A DNA stretch of 64,000 nucleotides, taken from contig OZ020489.1 of NCBI GenBank assembly GCA_963971405.1, positions 39,794,539 to 39,858,538 on the forward strand, in the 5' to 3' direction. Every line of letters begins with the position of its first letter. The stretch's first letter is position 1. The notes beneath the pieces are model-generated. The model made no database searches and was not told the DNA's origin. It saw only the letters and a program-made list of their open reading frames with translations. The position numbers and the translations under genes are program-made. This DNA is from Psococerastis gibbosa. Taxonomy: Eukaryota > Arthropoda > Insecta > Psocodea > Psocidae. Positions 33,407-44,221 of this stretch are shown here, piece by piece.

Positions 33407-33499
33407 TAAGTAAATAATTATAAATAAAATTGCACTTAATTCCACAACATAAATTTTATTATTATATGTGCAATTTTATTTATAATTATTTACTTATTT
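33407..33499. repeat. AT-rich perfect hairpin with 35-bp arms
   Basis: AATAAGTAAATAATTATAAA...GTGCAA is followed after about 25 bases by its exact complement ending in TTATAATTATTTACTTATT. It could be a small MITE or a hairpin RNA source. Confidence 0.8.
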
Positions 33500-33960
33500 G
33501 TCATCTACGGGTACCTATCACTTCCACGAAGTCCCTGAAGAATCTCTCTCGTGGATTACTGCCGGCTGTCTGGTTGTCAGAACCATGTGATGCCGATGCC
33601 TTGTATTGGTCCCTGTAATATCGGCATTGTAGTAGGCATTAATTGTAACTATTAATTTTCTTCTTCTTCTAGTTCCAGCAGGCTGGCTGGTTGGTGGCAA
33701 CATGTGACATCGATGCCTCCACTCACCTCAATCCTGGCACGCCCTCTTCAGCTCCACGTACGTATTGGCCCCTACATCCTCCATCACTTGCTGCAGATAT
33801 TCTTTTCTCGGGCGTCCAGGTCGGTTGACGGCTTTCTATCGTTACTTCTATGATACAGCTTACGAAGTTCTCGTGTCGTAGCAAATGTCCGATCCAACAA
33901 GCTCTTTTAGGCTGTTACATTGAGTCACGTTAAGCTTGTTTCAGCTTGTCTTTTATCGCT
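33500..33960 (-). pseudogene. LINE polyprotein tail fragments
   Basis: The minus-strand translation near 33780-33830 gives an RPGRPRKEYLQQVMEDVGA-like tail, with a short (GAA) tail complement CTTCTTCTTCT at 33659-33669. It is frameshifted. Confidence 0.55.
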
Positions 33961-35781
33961 TGTAGTCGGTGTAAGTTGACATGGAGGAGGTAGGCTATAC
34001 CAGTGTGCCAATTGTCATAAATTCAACGGAAACGATGTAAATAATTCCGGAATCCGTGGGGTCGTTGGCTTTGGGCAAGGGACCAATGGGACACTATAAG
34101 TAGGTCTAGTTTCTTAAACAGTCCTTAAAAAGTCCTTCAGACATTAATATTTACATATTGTTAAGGCCAACTTCCAGCAGGAATTGGCCTAACATACAAA
34201 GTCATACAATATGAACCAGATTAGTAAATGTGGTGGGCTTAATCCGCCACTGCCTTCTCCACTGACGTAGTGGTTGGGGTTGCACTGGAGTGGGGGACCA
34301 ATCGGCTCACAGTACTGTAATAAAATTGGGGCGTCTGCCCATGTAATTGTAAAATATATGAGACGAGTTTTTGAATCCAACCTGTGTGGTTCCTTCTCTC
34401 CATCAAGAGCACAACCCTTCCCCGTACACCGAGTACGAGCGGAAACACATATACCTGTGATAATAAGCAAAGGCGTCGCCAGCTCTGGGGCTAGTGCTCC
34501 AGGAGAATCAAACAAAAAAGAAATTCAAAATATAAGAACATAAACCCCTCCACATACAGTTGCAGATACTTATAAATATTAAGATATATTCGGCAGTCTT
34601 ATAATATCATGCATGGTTATCATAAACTTAGGTTAACAACACCACGAGTATTTAATTTGATTCCCGCCGGTCTTCTAGAGCTGGATAGCTACCATGCTGC
34701 AAAGCGGAATCTAGGGCACTAGCTGAAAAATAACAGTTTAACTGATGATTTATGTTACACTGGATAACTTAACTTATCTTCATTTTTCACGTTTACCTTT
34801 TTTCTTTTCTTGTAATTTTAGTTCGTTCTCCCTAAACTTATAGCCTACAAACATACTATATAAAAAAGGTTTGTAGGTATAGTATTTGGCGAATTCTGTC
34901 TCAAAGCCCAAGACAAATATTATAACATGTATACAATATATAAATAAATGTAACTATATTGAGGCCTCTTTGACCACCAACTGATCTTGATAACGCTTTA
35001 ATTCAACAATAAAATAAATAAAATTGAAATATAGATACTGTAAATTGTTTTATGGATGATATAATTTGATTTGATTTAAATAATAGCAACCAAAACTATT
35101 AGGTAATCATGTACCGATTATTTTAAAAAATAAGTTAATTGTAACTGAAATCAATATTTCCCGATTCTCATAAAAACTCCCCTTTATTCATAAAAAAACG
35201 TTTAAAAAAGCAATAATTACTTTTGATTTTAGTGATTTTACGACTCATTTGTTCCTACATTTTCCTCAAGTGCTATTTTTCAAAGCATATATGCTACCTA
35301 CAATATTGCAAAACAAAAACTAGCGTAACTTTTATAGAATAATTTAATAATTATAATATTATATAAGTTTTAATAAAATTTTAATAACATTTTATTATTA
35401 TAATAATATAATTTATAGCATTTTAAACATTCTTAATTCTTAATTTAAGAGTGTAGCCTACGTCCCGTAGGAAATTGCCAGCCCAAAATGTAATAACTAA
35501 TTATTTTTTATTTAAATAATTAAGCAATTTATTAAAATTTTGGTTCATTTAAGTTGTAGAAGACTATATTTTCATGCATCAAATAATAGAGTATTATTAA
35601 TTTTTGGTTTTTTAGTTTTTTCATGGTACCCTATCTCTTATACCCGAAACTTTAGCCCTCAATACTTTTAATGAAAGAGTTATGGTACAAAAAATGTTTC
35701 TACATTTGTCAAAATTCTTCTTTTCTTTTTCAAGCACTATTTTTCAAACCATATACAGGCTACCCATGTTGCAAAACAAAA
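33961..35781. other. AT-rich intronic sequence, mostly unassigned
   Basis: A minus-strand frame 34189-34515 has no recognised domain. Segments 35225-35320 and 35695-35780 are diverged duplicates (TATTTTTCAAA...GCAAAACAAAA). Parts of 35550-35700 resemble the element at 45919-46313. Confidence 0.4.
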
Positions 35782-36682
35782 GAACCGGTCCGAGTTTACT
35801 CGAACATGCTTTCCAATTTATCAAAATTAGTAGATAAAGAAAATGAGTAATTTCGTGGTAAATAATTTTCCTATGGTTACATTTCCGATATCTCGGGGGG
35901 GGGGGGGGGGGGGGGGTTTGTCGACCTGACGTCACTGGAGGTGCGGTAAATTCTAGATAGGTCAGACCAACACATTACCACACAGCAACACTGGCAAGGC
36001 ACGCAATGCATGTGAGCGTGCATTTTCTATCTTTTTTTTTTTTTTTACAAAGCCAAATACTTTTCTAGGAAAGCAACCTGTCTGGTTTCGTTACTCAATT
36101 TAACACCTAAAACATACCTGCGAAAGTAGAAATCATCGATAGAAATGTTTCGCAGAAAAATTATGTTTTTGTCATTTTTCATGAAAATTTAGTTATTTTT
36201 ATTTTTTTCCCCCAGAAGCAAACTATCAAGGGGGAAGTGACCCCCGCATTTTATCAACATTAATAATAACTACAATATAATTATGTGAATTTAAAAGATA
36301 TCGTTGGAGCCGTTTTTGAGAAATAATGTTTTTTGACGTTTTTTTTTGGAGTTTTTTGAGAATAACCCCCCCAAAATGAGTTAGCCCCAAATTAAGAAAA
36401 ATGGTATGATTTTTGTAAACCTACATGCAAAATTTCATCAAAATCGACCGAGTAGTTTGCCCGGAAATCGACGCACAGACAGACATATATATATAGACAG
36501 ACATATATATATAGACAGACAGACAGACAGACCGACAGACAGACAGAGCGACAGACAGACATTTCGTAAAAACCACTTTTTTGGGTTCCTGGGACCTCAA
36601 AACTTGTACTTCCGTTGAAATCTTGGAATCGGAAATTTCGACCATCACAAAGCTTTCCTTATACTACGTATAAATTGGAAAG
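35782..36682 (+). mobile_element. Dispersed element family C, full-length copy 3
   Basis: It shares the ends of the other copies. CAAAA flanks both sides. It carries an expanded tract of GACAGACAGACA and ATATATATATAGACAGAC (36475-36560) and a 22-base G run at 35896-35917. Confidence 0.9.
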
Positions 36683-36743
36683 CAAAAAACTTTTTCACTC
36701 TTTTAAACATTCTTAATTATTTAATTTTTAGCATCCATCTTAC

Positions 36744-36828
36744 CTGAGATTGCTGTTGTCAAAGAGCCGTTCGCAGAATTGACGAAAGATAACGAGGACG
36801 GGGACCCGCCGGAACGAGCTAGTCCCAT
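36744..36828 (-). CDS. Likely first exon of the synaptotagmin-like gene (lumenal N-terminus)
   Basis: The minus strand here has an ATG with an in-frame stop (TAG) a short way upstream, 28 codons reading MGLARSGGSPSSLSFVNSA then NGSLTTAIS, and one extra base before a consensus donor CAG|GTAAGA. The phase-1 end matches the phase-2 start of the exon at 13999, giving ...AISDNWTAHWYT..., a short serine-rich lumenal tail with a second N-glycosylation site (NGS) directly before the transmembrane helix. It sits downstream of a CpG-rich stretch. Seen: ATG, donor, phase. Inferred: the join across 22.7 kb. The alternative is the first exon of another minus-strand gene. Confidence 0.5.
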
Positions 36829-37010
36829 GATAACGCGCAACAGACTGACTTGCCCATGCCCTAGCTAAGTCCGCGACCCAGGCTACGGAGTCCGCGTTAC
36901 GCACAACGCGCACCCGCCCCTTCCTCAACCTCCCCGCCCGGCGCCCCTCGCCCCTGAGCAACAGGGGGTGGTGTCCTTGCCCCGGCCGCCACAGCACCTG
37001 TTGGATTCCT
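36829..37010 (-). promoter_or_regulatory. CpG-rich promoter-like stretch before the candidate first exon
   Basis: Within an otherwise AT-rich region, about 180 bases are strongly GC-rich with many CpGs (for example CCCGCCCGGCGCCCCTCGCC, and CGCGTTACGCACAACGCGCA). They lie immediately 5' of the exon with the clean donor at 36744. A minus-strand frame stays open through it to 37243, probably by composition alone. The stretch is best read as promoter/5'UTR. Confidence 0.5.
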
Positions 37011-37329
37011 GCCGTTTTTTTACGCTCTTCCTCCTGCTTTATATACAATACGCTCTTCTCATTATTTCGCTCGAGTAATTTTTTCGTGATAGGTTTAATT
37101 TTTGTGAAGTGATTTTCTAGGGCAGCTCTTGGGTTCGGTGGTTCGTTAATTTGTTTTTTATCATGAGTTTTTCCACTAGCTTTACAGTAATATTCCCCGC
37201 GGGAAACCCCAAAACATTTCCGTATTTTCCCTCGCTCTTTCATTTCGATAATTTTCCCTATTGTTCGTTTTTTCTTCAGCGGATTTCCCTGCTCAGCTTA
37301 AACCATAATTTCTTTATTATCAAGCCCAT
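37011..37329. other. Unassigned sequence upstream of the CpG-rich stretch
   Basis: It has a T-rich plus strand, with no gene or repeat recognised. Confidence 0.35.
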
Positions 37330-37603
37330 CAGGGTTTCCTAAACTGTGCTCCACAGGCCAAAGTAAGGAGTAAGGAAATAAAACAGCTGACTTATTGGAA
37401 ATTTGAACTCCTTGGCACGAACTGTAAAATCCAACCGGTATCAGTCCTAAACATTCAATCAAATATTAGCAAGTAATTTTGGGCTCAAACTACATCATTT
37501 TAGTCCTAAAATTTAACGATTTTCCTATCACAGTCATGGTGGTCCACAGAACATCATATAAAATAATCTAGTGGTCCACGGACATAAAAGGTTGGGAACC
37601 CCT
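37330..37603. mobile_element. Decayed hAT-type MITE (relative of 7797)
   Basis: CAGGGTTTCCTAAACTGTGC and GGTTGGGAACCCCTG are its ends, with an internal deletion relative to 7797-8409. No matching 8-bp flanks were found. Confidence 0.75.
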
Positions 37604-37669
37604 GATAACTATATAGGCCATGCAGGGATCGCAAAACACAATGCAAGGAGCCAAATTTGGACAAGAAAT

Positions 37670-38241
37670 AGATAGGCCAGGGGTTCTCAAACTGTCTTTT
37701 GCCGCGGACCCCCTAAATAAATACCTACTATAGTTTCGCAAACCCCAACCCTTTTTAATCTACCCCCCCCCCCCCTCATAAATAAAAATATCGGAACATC
37801 AACCATATGTAGGCCTTTACATAAAAACAATTATTACCGTATTAGAGTCGGCTTTACTAACTTCGAAAAGTTACTGAGGCGTATAAAAATATAATTTCGT
37901 GACTAATTAATGTAATTCTAGTGCTATTTTTAATGGTACGGGGACTGCACCGTGGGGCGTGGACTCCTTGGTATGTTGGGTATTTGCAGTGGTAGTCAGT
38001 AAAAATACAGTTTATATTTAATTAGCACGTGCACCATTTTATTTTATTCCTCAATTTTTACTATATTGCACAGTAGCAGGAGTAGACAGGTACGTACGTA
38101 GTACAAGTTAGTGTATATTTTTGACCACAGGTAGCGCTTCAGTAGGACTACACTCGCGCCAAATCCAAACTTCGAGGTTAGACTAATAATTTTTTCCAAC
38201 ATGGCAGGTTCTCGCTGACTCCCAGAACCTCTGAGATAAGC
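37670..38241. mobile_element. hAT-type element with AGATARGC duplication
   Basis: The 556-bp element at 37678-38233 begins CAGGGGTTCTCAAACTGTCT and ends CCCAGAACCTCTG. The flanks AGATAGGC and AGATAAGC match at 7 of 8. The second 20 bases (GCCGCGGACCCCCT) resemble hAT interiors seen in many animals. It has no transposase. Confidence 0.75.
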
Positions 38242-38379
38242 TATCTACAATACAATATAAATTTATTTTAGAAACCCCCTCAACTCTCATAAGAGCGGAT
38301 CTTGGATTTTTGCTAATTATATATTAACTAGCCTATATTTTAAAATAGGGCCTAAGGGTAAAATATCACTTGTTGATCA

Positions 38380-39030
38380 TTTTTGCTTTCAATTTATACG
38401 TAGTAGGCTATAAGGAAAGCTTTGTGATGGTCGAAATTTTCGATTCCAAGATTTCAACGGATTTACACGTTTTGAGGACCCAGGAACCCAAAAAAGTGGG
38501 TTTTTACGAAATATCTGTCGCTCTGTCTGTGCGTCGATTTCCGGGCAAACCAATCGATCGATTTAGGTGAAATTTGGCATGTAGGTTCACAAAAATCATA
38601 ACTCGAGACTGTTTTTTTTATTTGGGGCTAATTCAATTTGGGGGGGTTTTATTATCCAAAAAAAACTCCAAAAAAACTTCTAAAAAAATTATTTCTCAAA
38701 AACGGCTCCAACGATTTCTTTTAAATTCACATAGGCTATATTGTAGTTATTATTAATTTTTCTGTGGAACCTTTCTGTCGATGATTTCTACCTTCAGATA
38801 TGTTTTAGGTGTTCAATAGAGTAACAAAACCAGACAGGTTGTTTTCCCAAAAAAAATATTTGGTTCTGGGCAAAAAATTCTTTTTGAAGAAATTACATTA
38901 CAAATTTTTTAAACAAAATTAAAAAATACGTTGCCTGCCCTGTCATCGTTACTACTGTTACAATATATTGGTCTGTTCGTTCCAGAATATGCAATTGAGT
39001 TTTAAGGGGTTTTTAATATATTGAGGTACT
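38380..39030 (-). mobile_element. Dispersed element family C, reverse copy 2
   Basis: It starts TGCTTTCAATTTATACGTAG and runs to CCTTAAAACTCAATTGCATA-type sequence (reverse strand), matching 31560-32253 in reverse orientation. Confidence 0.85.
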
Positions 39031-39044
39031 TTACATACTTTACT

Positions 39045-39251
39045 TTAGCCAACGCCCGTCTGTGGCAGGTGAGCCATTCGACGTCGAGTCTCCCAATATC
39101 GCGTTGTAAGATTTTGAGGAAGGGAATCGACAGCTGGACATCTCTGTAGATGGGCAGCTGTCTGAGCGGCCTGTGAGCAGAGTGGACAGGTGTCGTTGTC
39201 AGCCAGGCAGGTAGACTTCGCCTTTTGGTATTTCATTAAAGTCGTTTCCAT
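39045..39251 (-). pseudogene. LINE C-terminal zinc-binding remnant
   Basis: The minus strand reads NDTCPLCSQAAQTAAHLQRC P...RRRMAHLP, the CPLC...H...C motif that closes jockey/R1-type polyproteins. It is short and broken. Confidence 0.55.
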
Positions 39252-39443
39252 TAAATTCTATTCAATTCCTCAATAACTCAATCCCCCGTGAGATTCAAGA
39301 AGCACTCTCACAGTCCTCAGTACCTACCGTATTCGACACAAGGAGCATCTAATTTCAAATATAATACAGGCTAGGATTTACTGCTTGTGTGTGTGCAAGA
39401 GCGAGTGCATATTTAGTTTTAAGGTAAAAGCAATTCGATTTTA

Positions 39444-39758
39444 AATGGTATCAGAGGCGTAAAGTTTTAGAATTACGGCGGGGGCAAAACTAAGTAGACC
39501 TTATGACGTCATCAGGCAGGATTTAAGGAAAAATTGAAAATATAACAGTAAAATAGTAGTCTAGGTTTTTACGCATTTAAATAGTTGTAAAGTATAGCTG
39601 TAGACTTTACAAAGCTAAAAGAGGTATGCTTATATTCATATATTGCTGTAAAGGGGGACCATGAAGTATGAACCACGTCTTACAATGCTTGAGGCTGGGG
39701 GGGGGGCAAGTTGGACCGTGCCCCTCCCCCCCCCCCAACTTTACGCCCTGAATGGTAT
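39444..39758. mobile_element. hAT-type MITE with perfect 8-bp duplication AATGGTAT
   Basis: The 299-bp element at 39452-39750 has ends CAGAGGCGTAAAGTTTT and AACTTTACGCCCTG. AATGGTAT flanks both sides. G and C runs lie inside the right end. Confidence 0.93.
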
Positions 39759-40423
39759 TGTTGTACCTTAGCAGAATGCACATTTTACTAAGCTGTTTCT
39801 GCTGCTGACTCCAAGTTGTTTTAATGTTTTAAAAAAATAAAAAATAATAAAAGTTGAATGTAAGAGATGGCCCTAACTCCGCTAGAGTGGTTTCAGCTAA
39901 AAATAAAGTAATTATTTATTTATTTTTAATAACCTAAATATATATTATTCTAGCCTAACCTGCAATATGTCTGACGCTGTCAAACAAATTAACAGTAAAA
40001 TTAATACCGCTGAGACTGTAAAGCTCTGATCTGATTGATAGAAGTCTCAAAGAAAACATGGCAGGTGTGGCATATATGAAATTCTCTCGCGTTACGTATC
40101 AAGAAGCCCACAATTAACTGACTGTTTATTTTCTTATAATTTATACACTGGATTCGGACAGTGCTAGGTATAAGCTATTTGGAGTAATGACAGCACGCCT
40201 TTGGCCACTTGTGTCAAAATGTAGAGGAACATTTCATGTATTTCATGACATCTCATTTATGGCTCTACGATTGATGTTTCCTGTGAAATGTATTTACTTT
40301 AAATAGATTGTTGGCTTTTTTTTTAATATAACACAATTGCATAACCATGTTTTTGCAGAAGAAATGACAATTACATTGTAAAAATGTTAAGCCAGTATAA
40401 TTAATGGAGGCACTCAGTGGCGT
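39759..40423. other. Unassigned sequence with SINE B tail fragment
   Basis: At 39850-39925, GATGGCCCTAACTCCGCTAG is the tail part of SINE family B. The rest is AT-rich without genes. Confidence 0.4.
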
Positions 40424-40790
40424 ATATGTATAGGGGCCAGTGGGTTCGCGACCCCCCCCCCCCTCCCTAAATGGTGGGAAAATGTAAGACGAAATTAACT
40501 AAAAAGTGAGTTGTTATGAACACTAACAATGCGACTTATAAGGTTTTGTTTTTGTTTTTATTAATACTTAGGAACTTCGCGTGCTCGAGGGCGGCTCAAG
40601 TATAAAATTTAGGGGGAGGGGGTCACAAATTTTTTGTGAGTTTAAAAGGTAATTTTTTTTGTTGAAAAGTTGAGTTTTATTCTTTTTTTTTTAATAGGTA
40701 TGTTATGAATTTAATCATTTAGGGGGGAGGTCATGACCCCCTGACACCCCCCCCCCCCCCCCCGCGTGGATCTTCCATTGCCATTAATGA
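40424..40790. mobile_element. G/C-tract element, ends uncertain
   Basis: CAGTGGCGTATATGTATAGG at 40427 is a hAT-like left end followed by a C run. At 40590-40765 the sequence repeats the 25370-25557 element in reverse. It is probably two nested elements. Confidence 0.45.
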
Positions 40791-42461
40791 AAACATGCAA
40801 ACCCAACTCATAGTTTATCTTGACGTAGAATTAAAAAATGTAGAAATAATATTATTGTGTGTGTACTGTGTAGAGATTGCCACATAGTCTGCTGCTACCA
40901 CCACTTTACAACGGGGCTGTATAAGCACAAATCTGAAGGGTTTCCACATCACTCAAGGGTCATTGGCCCCTGATTTGTTGTAAACACCGTTGCACAAAAC
41001 CGCATTTCTTTCAAGGCAGGTTATCATACCTTTTTCAAATCCAAGTTCTGTGTTGTCTCATCATTTCTAACTTTTGTTACGCAGAGAACCAAGAAAAATC
41101 TAGTCAGAGCGAGCAGGACTCGAACCCACGATCCAGTGACGTATATAACGGGTTTAGACCTTTAGGCCTGGTCTCACCACACTTAGAAATGTTTTGGTGA
41201 AGAATACTGACGCATGCATTGGAATATGGAGGTGCTGCCCACAACAATAAACACGGTAAAGAATTCTCAATGCAGTTGTGTACCAAGGCGGTACCCCATT
41301 GTTCCAATGCACAGTGGTGAGCCAGTATTCCTCTCGGAAACATTTTTAAACGTGCCGGGGGTAAGTAGGAGATGTGGGTGCGCACTTCATTTTAACTACG
41401 AAGTAAAGCAGCTTCCCTTAAAATAGGTACATCATCAGCAAGTATCAGTGCCGGGTTTGGCCTTGTAGCCGGAATTGTTTGGGAGCCTCTCTCAGGGCAG
41501 AAAAGTCTTATATACCCTCAGATGAGTATTCCACTATCAATTGTGTTCAGGATTCGACTCAAGGAGCATCTAATTTCAAATATTACATAGGCTTATTCGA
41601 ACCGCCCCATGGTTGTGTGTGAGTGAGTGCTTTAGTCTTAGGGAATTTTTGTAACCTTGTTTATCTAATTTATACTGTTTTTGTTGCTGACCCCTAGTTG
41701 AGTGTAAGAGAGAGAGGGCCTTATGGCCTTAAATCCACTAGGATGGTCTCAGCTATATTAATCAATCAATCAATATATCAATCAATCAATATATTCAAAA
41801 TTAAGAATATAATACAAAATATACATATTAGAAAATGAACCCTATAGGCCATGTGGCCCGTGATGGGTTCTGTCTTAGTTAGTATTATAAGGTGTTAATA
41901 TTAATTATAGAATAATAATTAAATAATAAAACTAGGTATGCGGTACATTATACATTATTTGGCAATTATTTATTTATTTAATTATAAATTGGAGACAAAA
42001 TGCAAAATAGAACAGAATTGAGTAAGACGATGTAATGTCACGGCACGTTCCAATTTCCCGACAAATATTTTGACAAGTTTATTTGCTTTAGTTTTTTGTT
42101 TTGGTTGCTTAATCTCTTGTGATTTCATATTTTGCGCATTTTGTGGGGGCCTATTTTTTCTCTTTCTTGTGGGGGGGGGGGGGGGGGGGGCTGGCACTCC
42201 TGGCCCCATAGCCAAACCAGGCACAGTATTCTTGATGCCAATTGATGACATTTTTCAGTTAAAAAAAATGCGGAATAGTCAAATAATTTATTATAAAATA
42301 CACGATGTTAAAATAAGTCTACAATATTGATAAATATTATTGCTAATTTCTATTTTTGCATGTAGGCATCGATATGTAAGCTAACAGAAAAATCTCAAGA
42401 GATATCGTTCTATCTAGCCAAATTTTAGCGGTACCTCAGCCTCTCTCAAGATAACTTAAAC
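40791..42461. other. Intergenic sequence with SINE fragments
   Basis: At 41090-41145 (minus strand) is a tRNA-derived fragment with GTGGGTTCGAGTCCTGCTCG. At 41690-41755 is a SINE B tail fragment. A G run lies at 42172-42190. No gene was recognised. Confidence 0.45.
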
Positions 42462-42640
42462 TTTTTTTTTTATTTTAAGAAAAGATTAATCGCATACAAA
42501 AATTTAATGAATGTATCCGATTGACCTTTTCAGTCGCCTCTGTAGGTTATTACCCGTGATGAGTACAACACGTCTCCGATTGCATGGCGTGCAAAGACTC
42601 GCACAAGCGCAAGCACGTTACCACCAGGCCATCGAAGTCG
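42462..42640 (-). mobile_element. SINE family A, copy 3
   Basis: It has the same head (GATGGCCTGGTGGTAACGTG on the minus strand), body and poly(A) tail as the other copies. Confidence 0.85.
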
Positions 42641-42765
42641 ATAAACTTGTCAATATACTTTGCAGTGAAGATGCAGTCTCAGATAACCAATAAGCACGAA
42701 AGTAGCCACAAGTTATGATCACTCAGCCCGTAAATTGAATTTGCTACAGTTCAAGCACTAAGTCA

Positions 42766-42980
42766 AGACATGTAGAGTAGTGGTACGGACTCTGACTTTC
42801 ACCCGAAAGGTGGTTGGTTCGAGTCCTACGCTTCCTACATTTTCTGGCCATGCTTCGAAGGGCATGTAAAGCAGGCGGTCCCGGGCTTTCCTAGTTGAGG
42901 GTAAGAGAGGGCTTTATAACCCTAACTCCGCTAGGTTGGCTTAGTAATAGAACAAAAAAAGCCCTTATTTATTTATTTAA
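42766..42980 (+). mobile_element. SINE family B, copy 3 (best preserved)
   Basis: ACATGTAGAGTAGTGGTACG, GACTTTCACCCGAAAGGTGG and the B box GGTTCGAGTCC are followed by CTAACTCCGCTAGGTTGGCT and an AT-rich TTATTTATTTA tail. It lies in direct orientation downstream of NCKAP1. Confidence 0.85.
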
Positions 42981-43469
42981 GCCCATGACTGGTCTTCTTA
43001 TAAATTAATATTTTGAGAAAAGTAATATTGTCCTCGAGATGGTATTAGCAGTCGATGATTTCATTCGTATATAATAATAATGTTATATTTAGACTAACGT
43101 AGTAAATGCAGGCAAGGAATATAATCTTTAGCTTAACTAGCTATTGGATACGAATTAAATATAAAATTAACACATGACCTACAGACAAACATGTGCTAAA
43201 TATACAATACACCTTAACATTATTACTCCACCACATTTTCTACCTCAAGCCAAGCAAGCCCCCTCTTCAGAACACTGAGGAGAGCCTTGGGTTTGACAAC
43301 ATCAGCGCGAAAGCCCAGAAGGGCAAAGCGCACATTAAATTTAAAAAAAAAAAACATTTTCTAACACTACATTCTACTAGTGAATTTTAACACATTTCAT
43401 AGTCTAAAATAAAGCTTGGCTTTTAAACTTATAAAAACATAGATTAACGTGAGAAAAACTTGTGTGTTC
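42981..43469. other. AT-rich sequence downstream of NCKAP1
   Basis: No gene or repeat is recognised. Poly(A) signal candidates for NCKAP1 on the minus strand are too common here to choose one. Confidence 0.35.
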
Positions 43470-44100
43470 GTCGGCTCAGGCCCTTATGGTTGCTAGTACA
43501 GAGCACACTCTTAAGTCATCCCGAATCACTGTGTATGGAAAGTCAAGCTCCGAACTTGAAAGCTATCCCCTCGGACGACCTCATAGTATGGTCAGACTAT
43601 ACAGCTAGACAAGAGCGTAATCTTACGTTATTGATGTCATTACTAATCACTGTACACGGAAAGCAGAATTCTGCAGTCAGAGAAACGATAAGTGAACGCT
43701 CTCACCTACGACGGTCTTAGGCTCGTATGATAGCTAGACCAGAGAGTACTATTATGTTATTGACGTGATTTCGAATCATTTTACCATGGAAAGCCTCAGA
43801 AAGAACTCAGGGGGTTCAGTAGTTAGAGAATCTATTATTAAACGCTCTGGCCTCTGACGACGTGCCCATTTTCGTTCGATATCTAGAAAAAAGGGTACTT
43901 TTTATGGGAGCTATGCTTATGGAAAGCAGAGCTTCAAAAGGCCTGAAGTCAGAGAGTCGATTACTGAATGCTTTCACTTCTGACAAGACCAGGCCCGTAC
44001 GGTAGCTAGACCAGAGAGTACTCTTGTTTATTTACATCATGATATGCATTGCGGATGAGTGCGTATGGAAAGCAGGACTCTAGCAGGTCCATAGTCAGGA
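43470..44100 (-). repeat. Degenerate tandem copies of the NCKAP1 terminal exon end
   Basis: Five units of roughly 110-145 bp start near 43480, 43595, 43730, 43875 and 43998. The last one is the 3' end of coding exon 6. Units share ATGGAAAGCAG, TAGCTAGACCAGAGAGTACT (identical at 43735 and 44003) and CAGAGAGTCGATTACTGAA-like blocks. Copies outside the exon contain stops and indels in the NCKAP1 frame. Confidence 0.8.
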
Positions 44101-44221
44101 AAGGGGACTCCTGGACAATTTGGTCCAGCAGTAGGTAGACACTCTCGCGGTTCTTAATTGCTTCCCGGTCCACTTCTTGTCCCAGTCGGAGAAGACTCGA
44201 CGAGGCAAGGGCTAAAAACTC
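44006..44221 (-). CDS. NCKAP1: NCKAP1/Hem terminal coding exon 6 (residues 1049-1119 and stop)
   Basis: After the acceptor TTTCAG the exon reads [56 protein letters not shown], then VNKQEYSLV and TAG. This is the family's highly conserved C-terminus with a short variable tail. The full spliced frame is 3360 bases, 1119 residues plus stop, close to the usual length of about 1120-1130. The last 35 or so codons plus the stop recur as degenerate tandem copies beyond the gene end (43470-44000). Confidence 0.96.
   Translation of the reverse strand, partial: EFLALASSSLLRLGQEVDREAIKNRESVYLLLDQIVQESPFLTMDLLESCFPYALIRNAYHDVNKQEYSLV

Larger units (their letters stand above)
14000..36743 (-). other. Putative 22.7 kb intron 1 of the synaptotagmin-like gene
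   Basis: If the exons at 36744 and 13999 are joined, everything between is intron. It contains the LINE, SINE and MITE insertions listed separately and no other exon I can support. The join depends on compatible phase and protein logic only. Confidence 0.45.

Noticed and set aside
34189-34515. 108-residue minus-strand frame with several Cys
   Set aside because: No family match, no splice sites in place, and overlapping frames of similar length on both strands.
36740-37243. 167-residue minus-strand frame
   Set aside because: It is open through a CpG-rich stretch by composition. A different frame with ATG and matching donor phase explains the locus better.
41982-42330. Frames on both strands around a long G run
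   Set aside because: Poly-Pro/poly-Gly from the G run; no domain.
42766-42980. tRNA gene with GGTTCGAGTCC
   Set aside because: The B box lies in a dispersed SINE present in several copies. The cloverleaf is degraded.
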